Shown piece after piece: positions 8,243 to 15,035 of a DNA stretch of 29,087 nt. This DNA is from an uncultured Eubacteriales bacterium. GTDB lineage: Bacteria > Bacillota > Clostridia > Oscillospirales > Acutalibacteraceae. Under the pieces are notes generated by a model that ran no database searches, was not told the origin of the DNA, and worked only from the letters and a program-made list of their open reading frames with translations. The translations under genes were made by a program, and so were the position numbers. Each line of letters opens with the position of its first letter. Within the stretch, counting starts at the first letter, position 1. The DNA lies in assembly GCA_948762645.1 (NCBI GenBank), contig CAQBRY010000009.1:1-29087 (forward strand), given 5' to 3'.

Positions 8243-8271
8243 ATTATATTACATAATCTGAATTTTGGAAA
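8243..8271 (-). promoter_or_regulatory. sigma-A promoter of the attenuated importer operon
   Basis: Minus strand: TTTCCA (8271-8266), 17 bases, TATAAT (8248-8243). Transcription would start near 8236, leaving about 24 bases before the leader peptide ATG. Confidence 0.6.
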
Positions 8272-8315
8272 CTCTAAAATGAATTAACCTATTTTTACTT
8301 GAAATAATTTTAAAA

Positions 8316-8400
8316 TGGTACGGATGGCAGAACTTGAACCTGCACAGGATTTCCCACTAGAACCTAAATCTAGCACGTATACCAATTTTGCCGTATCCGC
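8316..8400 (-). tRNA. tRNA-Leu (anticodon UAG), divergent
   Basis: The 85-nt gene includes an encoded CCA. The anticodon stem CTAGA/TCTAG encloses TTTAGGT (anticodon TAG at 8366-8364); there is a long variable arm typical of tRNA-Leu, a TTGGTA D-loop and a TTCAAGT T-loop. The acceptor stem has G1-U72 and an A7/C66 mismatch. The short D-stem has G10-U25 and an A12/C23 mismatch. All four look like transitions from a canonical clostridial tRNA-Leu(UAG). It may be a working but weakened tRNA or a decaying copy. Confidence 0.85.
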
Positions 8401-8421
8401 TTTTAATATTATATATTAGTT

Positions 8422-8450
8422 ATGATACAATATTTAATTTATAAAATCAA
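8422..8450 (-). promoter_or_regulatory. promoter of the tRNA-Leu gene
   Basis: Minus strand: TTGATT (8450-8445), 17 bases, TATCAT (8427-8422), about 22 bases upstream of the tRNA 5' end. Confidence 0.5.
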
Positions 8451-8497
8451 CAGAAAATTTTATACCAACTAATTACTATATAATTTAAAATGATCAG

Positions 8498-9177
8498 TTA
8501 AATTAAAAGACAACCATTGTTAGCTAGTGGGTGAAGAATATTTTCCACTAAAGTTGCTATATTCGTACTTGAGCTTACCTTGTGAACTACGTAATTAACA
8601 TTTCTAGACATTAAAGTAGGTTTTTCATAATTTTTCCATATAATTCCTTCGTACTCCTGAAAAATATTAGCTTTTCCTGTTGCATTTTGTGCATAAGCCT
8701 TAGACAAAGCAGACCAAACTATTGCTTGATCATTACCCTCTGACGGTCTACCCCAATACTTAACTTTAAACCCAATATTATTAAACCAATTCCAATATTC
8801 AAAAAGACTGCCGCCTTTAGTTTGTCCGATAGCCATGGACCCTATTTTACGTGCATATAACCACGCAGCTTTTTTGCTTTATTTCCACTATAAAAGACGC
8901 CTCCATTTTTTGGTATTTTAAAATTTAATTTTTTTACATCGCCATATATTATATTTACGTTATTTGAAAATAAATTTACATACATTTCTTCTAAATCTAT
9001 ACCACTAACTTGTCCCGAGGCTCTCCTCTTAAAATCTTCTAAACCTTTTCTAAAGTCTATGTCTACAAACTTCCATGAACTACTACTTACATACTGAACA
9101 AATTTTTGTAATAATTTATCAGATGAAAAAGTTGGCATTTTTGGTAAATTACTTGTATCGAAGGCATTGCCCACCAT
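8498..9177 (-). CDS. toxin-like protein in two frames, joined by a -1 shift at A AAA AAG
   Basis: The first frame starts at ATG 9177 (AGAGGA six bases before) and stops at 8842. The second frame, open from 8878, carries the rest and stops at 8498. Joined at the A AAA AAG heptamer (8875-8869) by a -1 step, they give one 226-residue protein whose sense runs on: VFYSGNKAK then KAAWLYARKIGSMAIGQTKGG. The C-terminal half (FYSG...T.GG...W..LS.AYA..ATGKANIFQEY) resembles domains I associate with the C-termini of polymorphic toxins; this is a weak family call and no catalytic residues are assigned. No signal peptide is seen. Either programmed frameshifting or a one-base indel in the A6 tract explains the break. 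No obvious immunity gene is adjacent. The ATG at 8836 has no clear ribosome binding site and is unlikely to be used. Confidence 0.55.
8869..8875 (-). other. candidate -1 frameshift heptamer A AAA AAG
   Basis: Zero-frame codons are GCA AAA AAG; after a -1 slip the next codon is GCT, in the frame that continues the protein. The heptamer equals the slippery site of E. coli dnaX. A short GCGTG/CACGT stem begins two bases after it, closer than is usual for a stimulator. A GGAGG lies about 24 bases before it, farther than the dnaX stimulator. Confidence 0.45.
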
Positions 9178-9348
9178 AACAATTCCTCTGTTTAAAATAA
9201 AATTTTTAAAATATATCAGATATTTTTGTTTATTATATATAATCAAAAGCGCAAAGTCAATATTATTTTTTAATATTTCATAATTATAATTCTATTATCG
9301 TCGATTAAAGCATATATATTTATTAGACTTAAGGGGGCTAATAAAATT

Positions 9349-10113
9349 ATGAGATTTATAATCTTAACTAGAAAAAAATTAATATTAATAGCAAGCTGTG
9401 TAATTACATCTGTTATTGCTATAGCGTTGTCAATTCACAATATAGGCGTTTTTGCTAACAAATCCAAAAGCAATAGAAAATTACCAATATATTGCGTTGA
9501 TAAACAAGATAAAGTCGTAAGTTTATCCTTCGACGCAGCTTGGGGTAATGAACAAACTCAAACATTACTTGATATCCTAAAAGAAAAGGACGTTAAATCT
9601 ACTTTCTTTCTGGTAGGTTTCTGGGCAGAAAAATATCCGGAATCCGTAAAAGCCATATACGATGCAGGCCATGATGTCGGAAATCATTCAAATACTCATC
9701 CACATTTGCCAAAACTTTCTCTTGATAAAATAGAATCGGAAATAGAAGAATGTAATCAAAAAATAGAAAAAGTTACGTCTGTCCGTCCTACTTTATTTCG
9801 CCCGCCCTACGGTGACTATGATAATAACGTAGTAGAAACTACAAATAAACTTAATATGCACTGTATCCAATGGGACGTTGATAGTCTTGACTGGAAAGAT
9901 CCTACTCCAGAAGACATGGTCAAAAGAATTAAAAATAAAATTAAACCCGGAAGTATTATTTTAATGCATAATGGTGCCAAGAACACTCCAGAAGCATTAC
10001 CTAAAATTATTGACTGTATAAAAGAAGAGGGATACAGTATAGTTCCTATTTCTCAAATTATATATACTGAAAATTATCATATGGACTCTCAGGGAAAACA
10101 ATTACAGTCATAA
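9349..10113 (+). CDS. PdaB-type polysaccharide deacetylase
   Basis: A 254-residue NodB-fold deacetylase anchored by an N-terminal membrane segment (residues 10-34). The catalytic part has SFDAAWG (Asp62), the metal His pair in NHSNTHPH (His113, His117), RPPYGDYD (151-158), WDVDSLDW and LMHNG (His207). The Ala in place of the second Asp of the usual TFDDG motif is normal for the sporulation PdaB subgroup. The family acts on cell wall or cortex peptidoglycan outside the membrane, and PdaB is needed for stable spores in Bacillus. AAGGGGG lies 11 bases before ATG. A CATATATAT box at 9311-9319 could be a sporulation -10 element, but this is weak. Confidence 0.83.
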   Translation: MRFIILTRKKLILIASCVITSVIAIALSIHNIGVFANKSKSNRKLPIYCVDKQDKVVSLSFDAAWGNEQTQTLLDILKEKDVKSTFFLVGFWAEKYPESVKAIYDAGHDVGNHSNTHPHLPKLSLDKIESEIEECNQKIEKVTSVRPTLFRPPYGDYDNNVVETTNKLNMHCIQWDVDSLDWKDPTPEDMVKRIKNKIKPGSIILMHNGAKNTPEALPKIIDCIKEEGYSIVPISQIIYTENYHMDSQGKQLQS

Positions 10114-10205
10114 TAAATCAAATCTTGACTTTTAAAAGTTAAAAAAGTATACTTATAAATATAATGGTATTGTAAAAATTTTAAAATATTAGTAATTAAT
10201 AAAAA

Positions 10206-10237
10206 TAAAAAATTTATAATTAATTATAAATTTTTTA
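10206..10237. terminator. AT-only palindrome with T-run, probable terminator
   Basis: ATTTATAATT (10212-10221) with AATTATAAAT (10222-10231) is a perfect palindrome, extended by A/T flanks. It follows the deacetylase gene by about 95 bases. All-AT stems are weak terminators. Confidence 0.4.
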
Positions 10238-10256
10238 TTATATTTAATGTTTTTTG

Positions 10257-10285
10257 TTGAAAAAATATCTATGTCGTGATATTAT
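10257..10285 (+). promoter_or_regulatory. sigma-A promoter of the large Nif11-leader gene
   Basis: TTGAAA (10257-10262), exactly 17 bases, TATTAT (10280-10285), about 28 bases before the translation start. Confidence 0.6.
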
Positions 10286-10313
10286 ATAAAAAAAAAATAA
10301 GGATGTGGATATT

Positions 10314-11507
10314 ATGGATAATATTTCAAAAGTTTTTTCTACCATTATGGAAAATCCTAAATTGCAGCAAGAATTAGCTAAAAAGGAGACTATAGAAGAA
10401 GCATATGACTACTGTATATCTATTTCTGGTGGTTATACAATAGAAGAATTTAAAGAATCATTACAGAAATTAGTTAAAATGGTCAATAGCATGCCAGAAG
10501 AACAACTCGAAAAAATTTCTGGAGGTATAAAATTGAATAATAGAGTTCTTTCCACAATGTTAGCTACAATATCCCTAGCATCGCCTTTGGCAGGTGCAGC
10601 AGGATCTACAAAAGAAGCAGTAAATAAACAACCATCTAAAATAAATTCGTTTATAAAAAATGTTAAAGATAAAGTTTCAAAAAATCCAGTAGAATCTGCT
10701 TTAGCTACCGCTGGTCTAAGTATACTAGGAATCTTAAGTGTTATGAAATCGTCTAATAGCCACAATAGTGACTCCTCGCAAAAAGATATTAACAAAAATA
10801 ATGACTCCCTGCCAAAAGATATTAACAAAAATAATGACTCCCTGCCAAAAGATACTAACAAAAATAATGACTCCCTGCCAAAAGATACTAACAAAAATAA
10901 TGACTCCTCGCCAAAAGATACTAACGAAAATAATGACCCCCCGCAAAACAATATTAACGAAAATAGTATCTCCTCACAAACAAATGTGCCACTTTGCCTT
11001 AGAGACATCCATCCAGCTATAAATAGATACAGTGAAATTATTAAATGCTTTAATAAGTTGTCGTGGGATAAGATAAACAGCTATAATCCTCGGGATCTTG
11101 CGAACCAATGTGCTAGCTTTTTTAAAGGTGCTGGTGTTTTGGGCATAAATGTCGCACGTAGTCATGTTGGCGGCGTTAAATCAATTCTGCATGGTATTGA
11201 TAACAATATAAATACGTCCTCTGTGTGGGATGTAGGATTTGATGAAGCGCGGTATTTGGGAACAGATGCACAAGGAAACAAGAAATATTCATATACTCAT
11301 ATACGGGATGATCAAATATTAAAGGTAGATACTACCAATTTAGATAATCTTAAAAACATAGTTATTTATTATAAAACGAGTATGGGATCAAACAAAAATC
11401 TTTTTATGAACGATGAGACGAATTCGCCTTATCAATTTACCAATGAACAAAAAGCTATAATTATAAGATATATTCAAGCTGCTTATCTAAAAGCAAAAGG
11501 TCTTTAA
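10314..11507 (+). CDS. Nif11-type leader protein with repeat linker and unknown C-terminal domain
   Basis: A 397-residue protein. Residues 1-71 are a Nif11-like leader ending LEKISGG, the double-glycine form cut during export by peptidase-containing transporters or used by RiPP enzymes in known systems. A hydrophobic Ala/Gly-rich stretch follows (about 80-98). Then come about six 11-residue repeats (SLPKDTNKNND-like, about 153-218), which read as a flexible hydrophilic spacer. A globular domain of about 180 residues (Cys, Trp and charged residues) ends the protein; I do not recognise it. Most Nif11 precursors are short, so the long cargo is unusual. ATG 10314 fits the AAGGA site better than GTG 10305. 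No transporter or modifying enzyme is adjacent. A second Nif11 protein lies at 28309-28752. Confidence 0.72.
   Translation: MDNISKVFSTIMENPKLQQELAKKETIEEAYDYCISISGGYTIEEFKESLQKLVKMVNSMPEEQLEKISGGIKLNNRVLSTMLATISLASPLAGAAGSTKEAVNKQPSKINSFIKNVKDKVSKNPVESALATAGLSILGILSVMKSSNSHNSDSSQKDINKNNDSLPKDINKNNDSLPKDTNKNNDSLPKDTNKNNDSSPKDTNENNDPPQNNINENSISSQTNVPLCLRDIHPAINRYSEIIKCFNKLSWDKINSYNPRDLANQCASFFKGAGVLGINVARSHVGGVKSILHGIDNNINTSSVWDVGFDEARYLGTDAQGNKKYSYTHIRDDQILKVDTTNLDNLKNIVIYYKTSMGSNKNLFMNDETNSPYQFTNEQKAIIIRYIQAAYLKAKGL
10770..10967 (+). repeat. 33-bp tandem repeat inside the Nif11-leader gene
   Basis: Units start at 10770, 10803, 10836, 10869, 10902 and (degenerate) 10935. Each encodes 11 residues of the form SLPKDTNKNND. 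The period is a multiple of three, so gain or loss of units keeps the frame. Confidence 0.9.
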
Positions 11508-11714
11508 AGTAATATTTCGGTCTATCACATTTTTTGGTCTCCAAAAATATGCCCTATCATAAAGCTTATAATAATTAGTATTATTTATAAAAGCTTGTAT
11601 ATTTTTATGGAACTCGATTAAAGGCATTCTATCACAATTTCTATTTAGTGGACAATATTCTTGACAAATATCACCCCCATACCAATTTACTTAGTTTTAA
11701 TAAAATTATTTCTT
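11508..11714. other. gene-free stretch with a possible minus-strand gene scrap
   Basis: The 374 bases from 11508 to 11881 hold no complete gene. On the minus strand a frame without a start is open from about 11690 to TAG at 11489-11487 and reads like protein in part (WYGGDICQEYCPLNRNCDRM, later YDRAYFWRPK). It overlaps the end of the Nif11 gene. It may be a relic, or a chance open frame in AT-rich DNA. Confidence 0.25.
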
Positions 11715-11737
11715 GGGAGCTTAGTGCTCCCTTTTTT
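11715..11737 (+). terminator. Rho-independent terminator
   Basis: GGGAGC (11715-11720), a 5-base loop, GCTCCC (11726-11731), then six T. It lies about 210 bases after the Nif11-leader gene and before the feo promoter, insulating the two units. Confidence 0.9.
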
Positions 11738-11787
11738 CGTTATATGAGATACACACATATACTTTGTAATTGTCATAACTACGTATG

Positions 11788-11817
11788 TTTACAAATATTA
11801 TTTAAATGTAGTATACT
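11788..11817 (+). promoter_or_regulatory. promoter of the feo operon
   Basis: TTTACA (11788-11793), 18 bases, TATACT (11812-11817), with a leader of about 58 bases to feoA. I see no clear Fur box in it. Confidence 0.55.
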
Positions 11818-11881
11818 TTCTATATAAGATATTAAATAAAAAAACTTACATAGCTTCAGAACATAAATACGGAGAAATAAA

Positions 11882-12142
11882 ATGAATAAATTAAGTAATG
11901 TATCGCCGGGCCATTCCGGCGTCGTGATAAAACTTGGAAAATCAGGTAAACTTCGCAGAAAAATAATCGATATGGGTATTACTCCGGGAACTAAAATTAC
12001 AGTCTTAAGTGTCGCCCCACTTGGAGATCCTATTAAGATAGAAATTCGAGGATATGAATTAAGTATAAGAAAGTCGGAATGTCAAGAAATTATAATTGAC
12101 GAAGAAAAGGAAGCGATCAAATCAAATAATGAACTTAACTAA
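11882..12142 (+). CDS. feoA: ferrous iron transport protein FeoA
   Basis: An 86-residue cytoplasmic SH3-like protein that supports FeoB. Visible family features are GHSGVVIKLGKSGKLRRKIIDMGITPGTKI at residues 10-39 (shown in part: KLRRKIIDMGITPGTKI), then APLGDPIKIEIRGYELSIRK. The start has CGGAGA five bases before it. It heads the feo operon and overlaps feoB by 14 bases, so the two are translated together. Confidence 0.92.
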   Translation: MNKLSNVSPGHSGVVIKLGKSGKLRRKIIDMGITPGTKITVLSVAPLGDPIKIEIRGYELSIRKSECQEIIIDEEKEAIKSNNELN

Positions 12143-14240
12143 AAATAAATATAATGATTCGGTACAAAGTCAAAATAAAATAATAGACATTCATCAAAAC
12201 CAGAATAAAACATTCAAAATAGGACTCGTAGGTAATCCAAACAGCGGTAAAACTACCCTCTTTAACAGACTAACCGGCAGTAATCAATACGTGGGAAACT
12301 GGCCCGGCGTTACAGTTGAAAAAAAAGAAGGAACCCTTAAAAATCATAATCTTTCGGCAAATATCATTGATCTTCCCGGAATATATTCGCTGTCCCCGTA
12401 CTCGCCCGAGGAAGTTCTTACAAGAGATTTTATTGCAAATGACTGTCCCGACCTAATAATAAACATCATAGATTCGACAAATATTGAAAGAAATCTGTAT
12501 CTTACAACACAGCTTATGGAACTTGACTGCAATATGATTTTGGCTGTCAATATGATAGATATCCTTGAAAAAAAGGGCAAAGTCATAAATTACGATCTGC
12601 TTGAAAAAAAACTTAATGTACCAGTAGTTCCTATATCGGCAAGCAAAGGGGGAGGTCTTGATAAACTTATAGATAAAGCCTCGGAAATACTACATAACCA
12701 AATAATCGCTTTCGGACAAAAAAATAAAATCTTTTGTCTGAATATAGAATCTATTATAAATAAAATATCAGATATTATTGAAAAAGATTCAAATATTATC
12801 ATAAACAAAAGATTTTATGCAGTAAAAATACTCGAAGATGATTTTATAATTACATCTAAATTTAATTTTGATACCAAAACCAAAGAAAAAATTGAAAATC
12901 TTAAAAAACAAATCCCCACAGACGATATCTTCGACAGAGAAATAATTATCGCCGATCAAAGATATAAATATATATGCAGTATATGTAAGCAGTCCACAAA
13001 GCAAAAAATTACCCGAAAAAAGAAAAGTTTATCAAATAAAATAGACGTCATTGCAACAGGTAAATTTACATCTATACCTCTTTTCGTAATCTTGATGCTT
13101 GCTGTTTTTTACATAACTTTCGGGCCTATTGGGAATTATTTTAAAATTTCTGCCGAAAATATTATAAACGTCTATATAGGACAAAAAATTGAAAATATCC
13201 TTATTTTCCTGGGAGCTTCAGATTGGTCCTTAAGTCTTGTAATGGACGCTGCCGTACGGGGGGTAGGATCTGTTATATCGTTTTTACCTCAAGTATTAAT
13301 ACTTTATGGTCTACTATCTTTCCTTGAGGACAGCGGATATATGTCCCGAGCTGCCTTTGTAATGGATAAACTGCTTAAAAAACTGGGTCTTTCGGGAAAG
13401 TCGTTTATACCTCTTTTAATGGGTTTCGGTTGCAGTGTACCTGCAATTCTTGGCTCACGTATAATTGAAAATAAAAAAGACAGATTTATGACTATCTTCT
13501 TAATTCCGTTTATGTCCTGTAGTGCCAAAACCCCCGTCTACTTACTTTTTGCTTCAAGTTTTTTCCCATATCATCAAACGATCGTTATTTTCAGTATTTA
13601 TATACTCGGTATCTTAGTTGCCATTCTTACCGCATATATATTTAAAGATTCACTGTTTAAAGGTGAAAACTCGACGTTTATTATGGAAATGCCGGAATAT
13701 AAATTTCCTTCCGCCAAAAATCTATGGCTGCACATTTGGCAAAAAACTAAGGATTTTATCGAAAGAGCCGGTACTGTAATTTTAGGAGCTACTGTTATAA
13801 TATGGTTTTTAGAGTCTTTTGACAAGAACTTCTCTTTCGTATCAGACAGTTCAAAAAGTATTTTGGCTTTGGCCGGAAATTTTGTATCTCCCATATTTAC
13901 CGTATGCGGATTTGCCGATTGGAGAGTTGTCGTATCACTCCTTACAGGTCTTATTGCCAAAGAATCGATAGTAAGTTCCATGGCCCTTTTATACGCATCT
14001 GACAACGCCCAGCATTTAAGCTACATCTTAACAAACTCCTTTTCTATATATGCAGCTCTTGCTTTTATGGTTTTTGTGCTTTTATATACTCCGTGCGTGG
14101 CGGCGGTGTCCGCAATATACAAAGAATTTGGAAGTCTTAAGTTAACCGTCTTTTCAATCATCTACCAACTCTTTATCGCATTTTTATTTTCCGCTCTTAC
14201 TTTCCAGATAGGCACTTTGATTGGCAGTTTTATACCGTAA
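12129..14240 (+). CDS. feoB: ferrous iron transporter FeoB
   Basis: A 703-residue GTP-dependent Fe2+ importer of the inner membrane. The N-terminal G domain has G1 GNPNSGKTT (residues 35-43), G2/G3 region NWPGVTVE and DLPG, and G4 NMID. A helical spacer follows (about 180-285). The membrane part then has two Gate repeats, marked by SFLEDSGYMSRAAFVMDKLL and GCSVPAILGSR, and later GLIAKESIVSSMALLYA and TPCVAAVSAIYKE. I prefer ATG 12129 over TTG 12096, because neither has an ideal ribosome binding site but TTG has none at all. Length is normal for the family. Translation is probably coupled to feoA. Confidence 0.93.
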   Translation: MNLTKNKYNDSVQSQNKIIDIHQNQNKTFKIGLVGNPNSGKTTLFNRLTGSNQYVGNWPGVTVEKKEGTLKNHNLSANIIDLPGIYSLSPYSPEEVLTRDFIANDCPDLIINIIDSTNIERNLYLTTQLMELDCNMILAVNMIDILEKKGKVINYDLLEKKLNVPVVPISASKGGGLDKLIDKASEILHNQIIAFGQKNKIFCLNIESIINKISDIIEKDSNIIINKRFYAVKILEDDFIITSKFNFDTKTKEKIENLKKQIPTDDIFDREIIIADQRYKYICSICKQSTKQKITRKKKSLSNKIDVIATGKFTSIPLFVILMLAVFYITFGPIGNYFKISAENIINVYIGQKIENILIFLGASDWSLSLVMDAAVRGVGSVISFLPQVLILYGLLSFLEDSGYMSRAAFVMDKLLKKLGLSGKSFIPLLMGFGCSVPAILGSRIIENKKDRFMTIFLIPFMSCSAKTPVYLLFASSFFPYHQTIVIFSIYILGILVAILTAYIFKDSLFKGENSTFIMEMPEYKFPSAKNLWLHIWQKTKDFIERAGTVILGATVIIWFLESFDKNFSFVSDSSKSILALAGNFVSPIFTVCGFADWRVVVSLLTGLIAKESIVSSMALLYASDNAQHLSYILTNSFSIYAALAFMVFVLLYTPCVAAVSAIYKEFGSLKLTVFSIIYQLFIAFLFSALTFQIGTLIGSFIP

Positions 14241-14258
14241 AAATAAAGGAGGTCCATT

Positions 14259-14438
14259 ATGATCGCTGATTTAATAGTTATAGCTGTTATAATTTTATTA
14301 GCAGTATTTTTGACAGCAAGATTTTTAAATAAACGCAAAAAAAATAAAGATAATCCATATCATTCCGCCTGTAGTTCGTGCTCTATGGCAAATAAATGTT
14401 TAAAAATTAAAAATAAAGAAAATCTCAATAAGGACTAG
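14259..14438 (+). CDS. FeoB-associated Cys-rich membrane protein
   Basis: A 59-residue protein with a perfect AAAGGAGGT site five bases before ATG. Residues 3-22 form one membrane helix (LIVIAVIILLAVFLTARF), then a basic stretch (NKRKKNK) and a small Cys cluster CSSCSMANKC (residues 38-47). This is the layout of the FeoB-associated Cys-rich proteins that follow feoB in many Firmicutes and may play the FeoC-like role. It starts 18 bases after feoB and ends three bases before the next start. Confidence 0.85.
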   Translation: MIADLIVIAVIILLAVFLTARFLNKRKKNKDNPYHSACSSCSMANKCLKIKNKENLNKD

Positions 14439-14441
14439 TAT

Positions 14442-15005
14442 ATGACAAATAAAAAAAAAGCTCTTGTTATATTCGGCTCCCCACACAAAAACAGTTTTAC
14501 TGCTTCAATATGCAGTTATTTTACCAAACGTCTTACAGGGTATGATACTGAACTTGTAAATGCATTTGAAAGTAACTTTAGGCCTTGTATTGACTGCAAA
14601 AAATGCAGACAGTCCAAAACCTGCGTATTTCGCGATATGGATAATTTCGACTTTATATTCAGACAATCCGACCTAATTATAATAGCATCTCCTCTATATA
14701 ACTTCTCATTTCCAAGTCCGCTCAAGGCAATTTTTGACAGATTCCAAAGATATTACAGTGAAAAATATTATCTGAATCTTAAACTCCCTCAAAAGTCCGC
14801 CATACTAATTCTAACCTGCGGCAGACAAAACAATGACAAATGGATTGAAATATTTAAAAATCAAACTAATATTTTACTTGAATCAATAAATATAAAGCTT
14901 ATTCATACAATATATATAAAAAATACAGATAATTTAAAATCAGGTGTTGATAATTTGTCGGAAAACGTTAAAATAAACATTAATGACATTGTTAAAAATT
15001 TATAA
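14442..15005 (+). CDS. flavodoxin-fold NAD(P)H/FMN reductase
   Basis: A 187-residue flavoprotein with the FMN phosphate loop GSPHKNSFTA (residues 12-21), then CIDCKKCRQSKTCVFRDMDN, the Cys motif of the iron-sulfur-flavoprotein/NADPH-dependent FMN reductase group, and ASPLYNFSFPSPLKAIFDRF (86-105). It is the fourth gene of the feo unit. A ferric-to-ferrous reductase role beside FeoB is plausible but inferred. GGA lies eight bases before ATG, and the start is only three bases after the preceding stop. Confidence 0.8.
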   Translation: MTNKKKALVIFGSPHKNSFTASICSYFTKRLTGYDTELVNAFESNFRPCIDCKKCRQSKTCVFRDMDNFDFIFRQSDLIIIASPLYNFSFPSPLKAIFDRFQRYYSEKYYLNLKLPQKSAILILTCGRQNNDKWIEIFKNQTNILLESINIKLIHTIYIKNTDNLKSGVDNLSENVKININDIVKNL

Positions 15006-15035
15006 ATATAACTATAGACCTAGGTGAGGAAAAAT

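Noticed and set aside
8092..8300. A T-box riboswitch before the importer operon
   Set aside because: No T-box core sequence (TGGNACCGCG-like) or specifier stem is visible; the leader peptide and exclusive hairpins explain the region better.
8498..8836. The second toxin frame as a separate gene from ATG 8836
   Set aside because: No ribosome binding site, and the protein sense in this frame continues upstream past the ATG to the A6 tract, where it meets the first frame.
10770..10967. CRISPR array
   Set aside because: The repeats are direct, adjacent, without spacers, and coding in one frame.
10433..11022. Open frames in other frames and on the minus strand over the 33-bp repeats
   Set aside because: The repeat period is a multiple of three, so all frames stay open; the Nif11-leader frame has the promoter and ribosome binding site.
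11487..11690. A minus-strand gene over the end of the Nif11 gene
   Set aside because: No start codon at the opening of the frame, no ribosome binding site and overlap with a supported gene; kept only as a possible scrap in the gap description.
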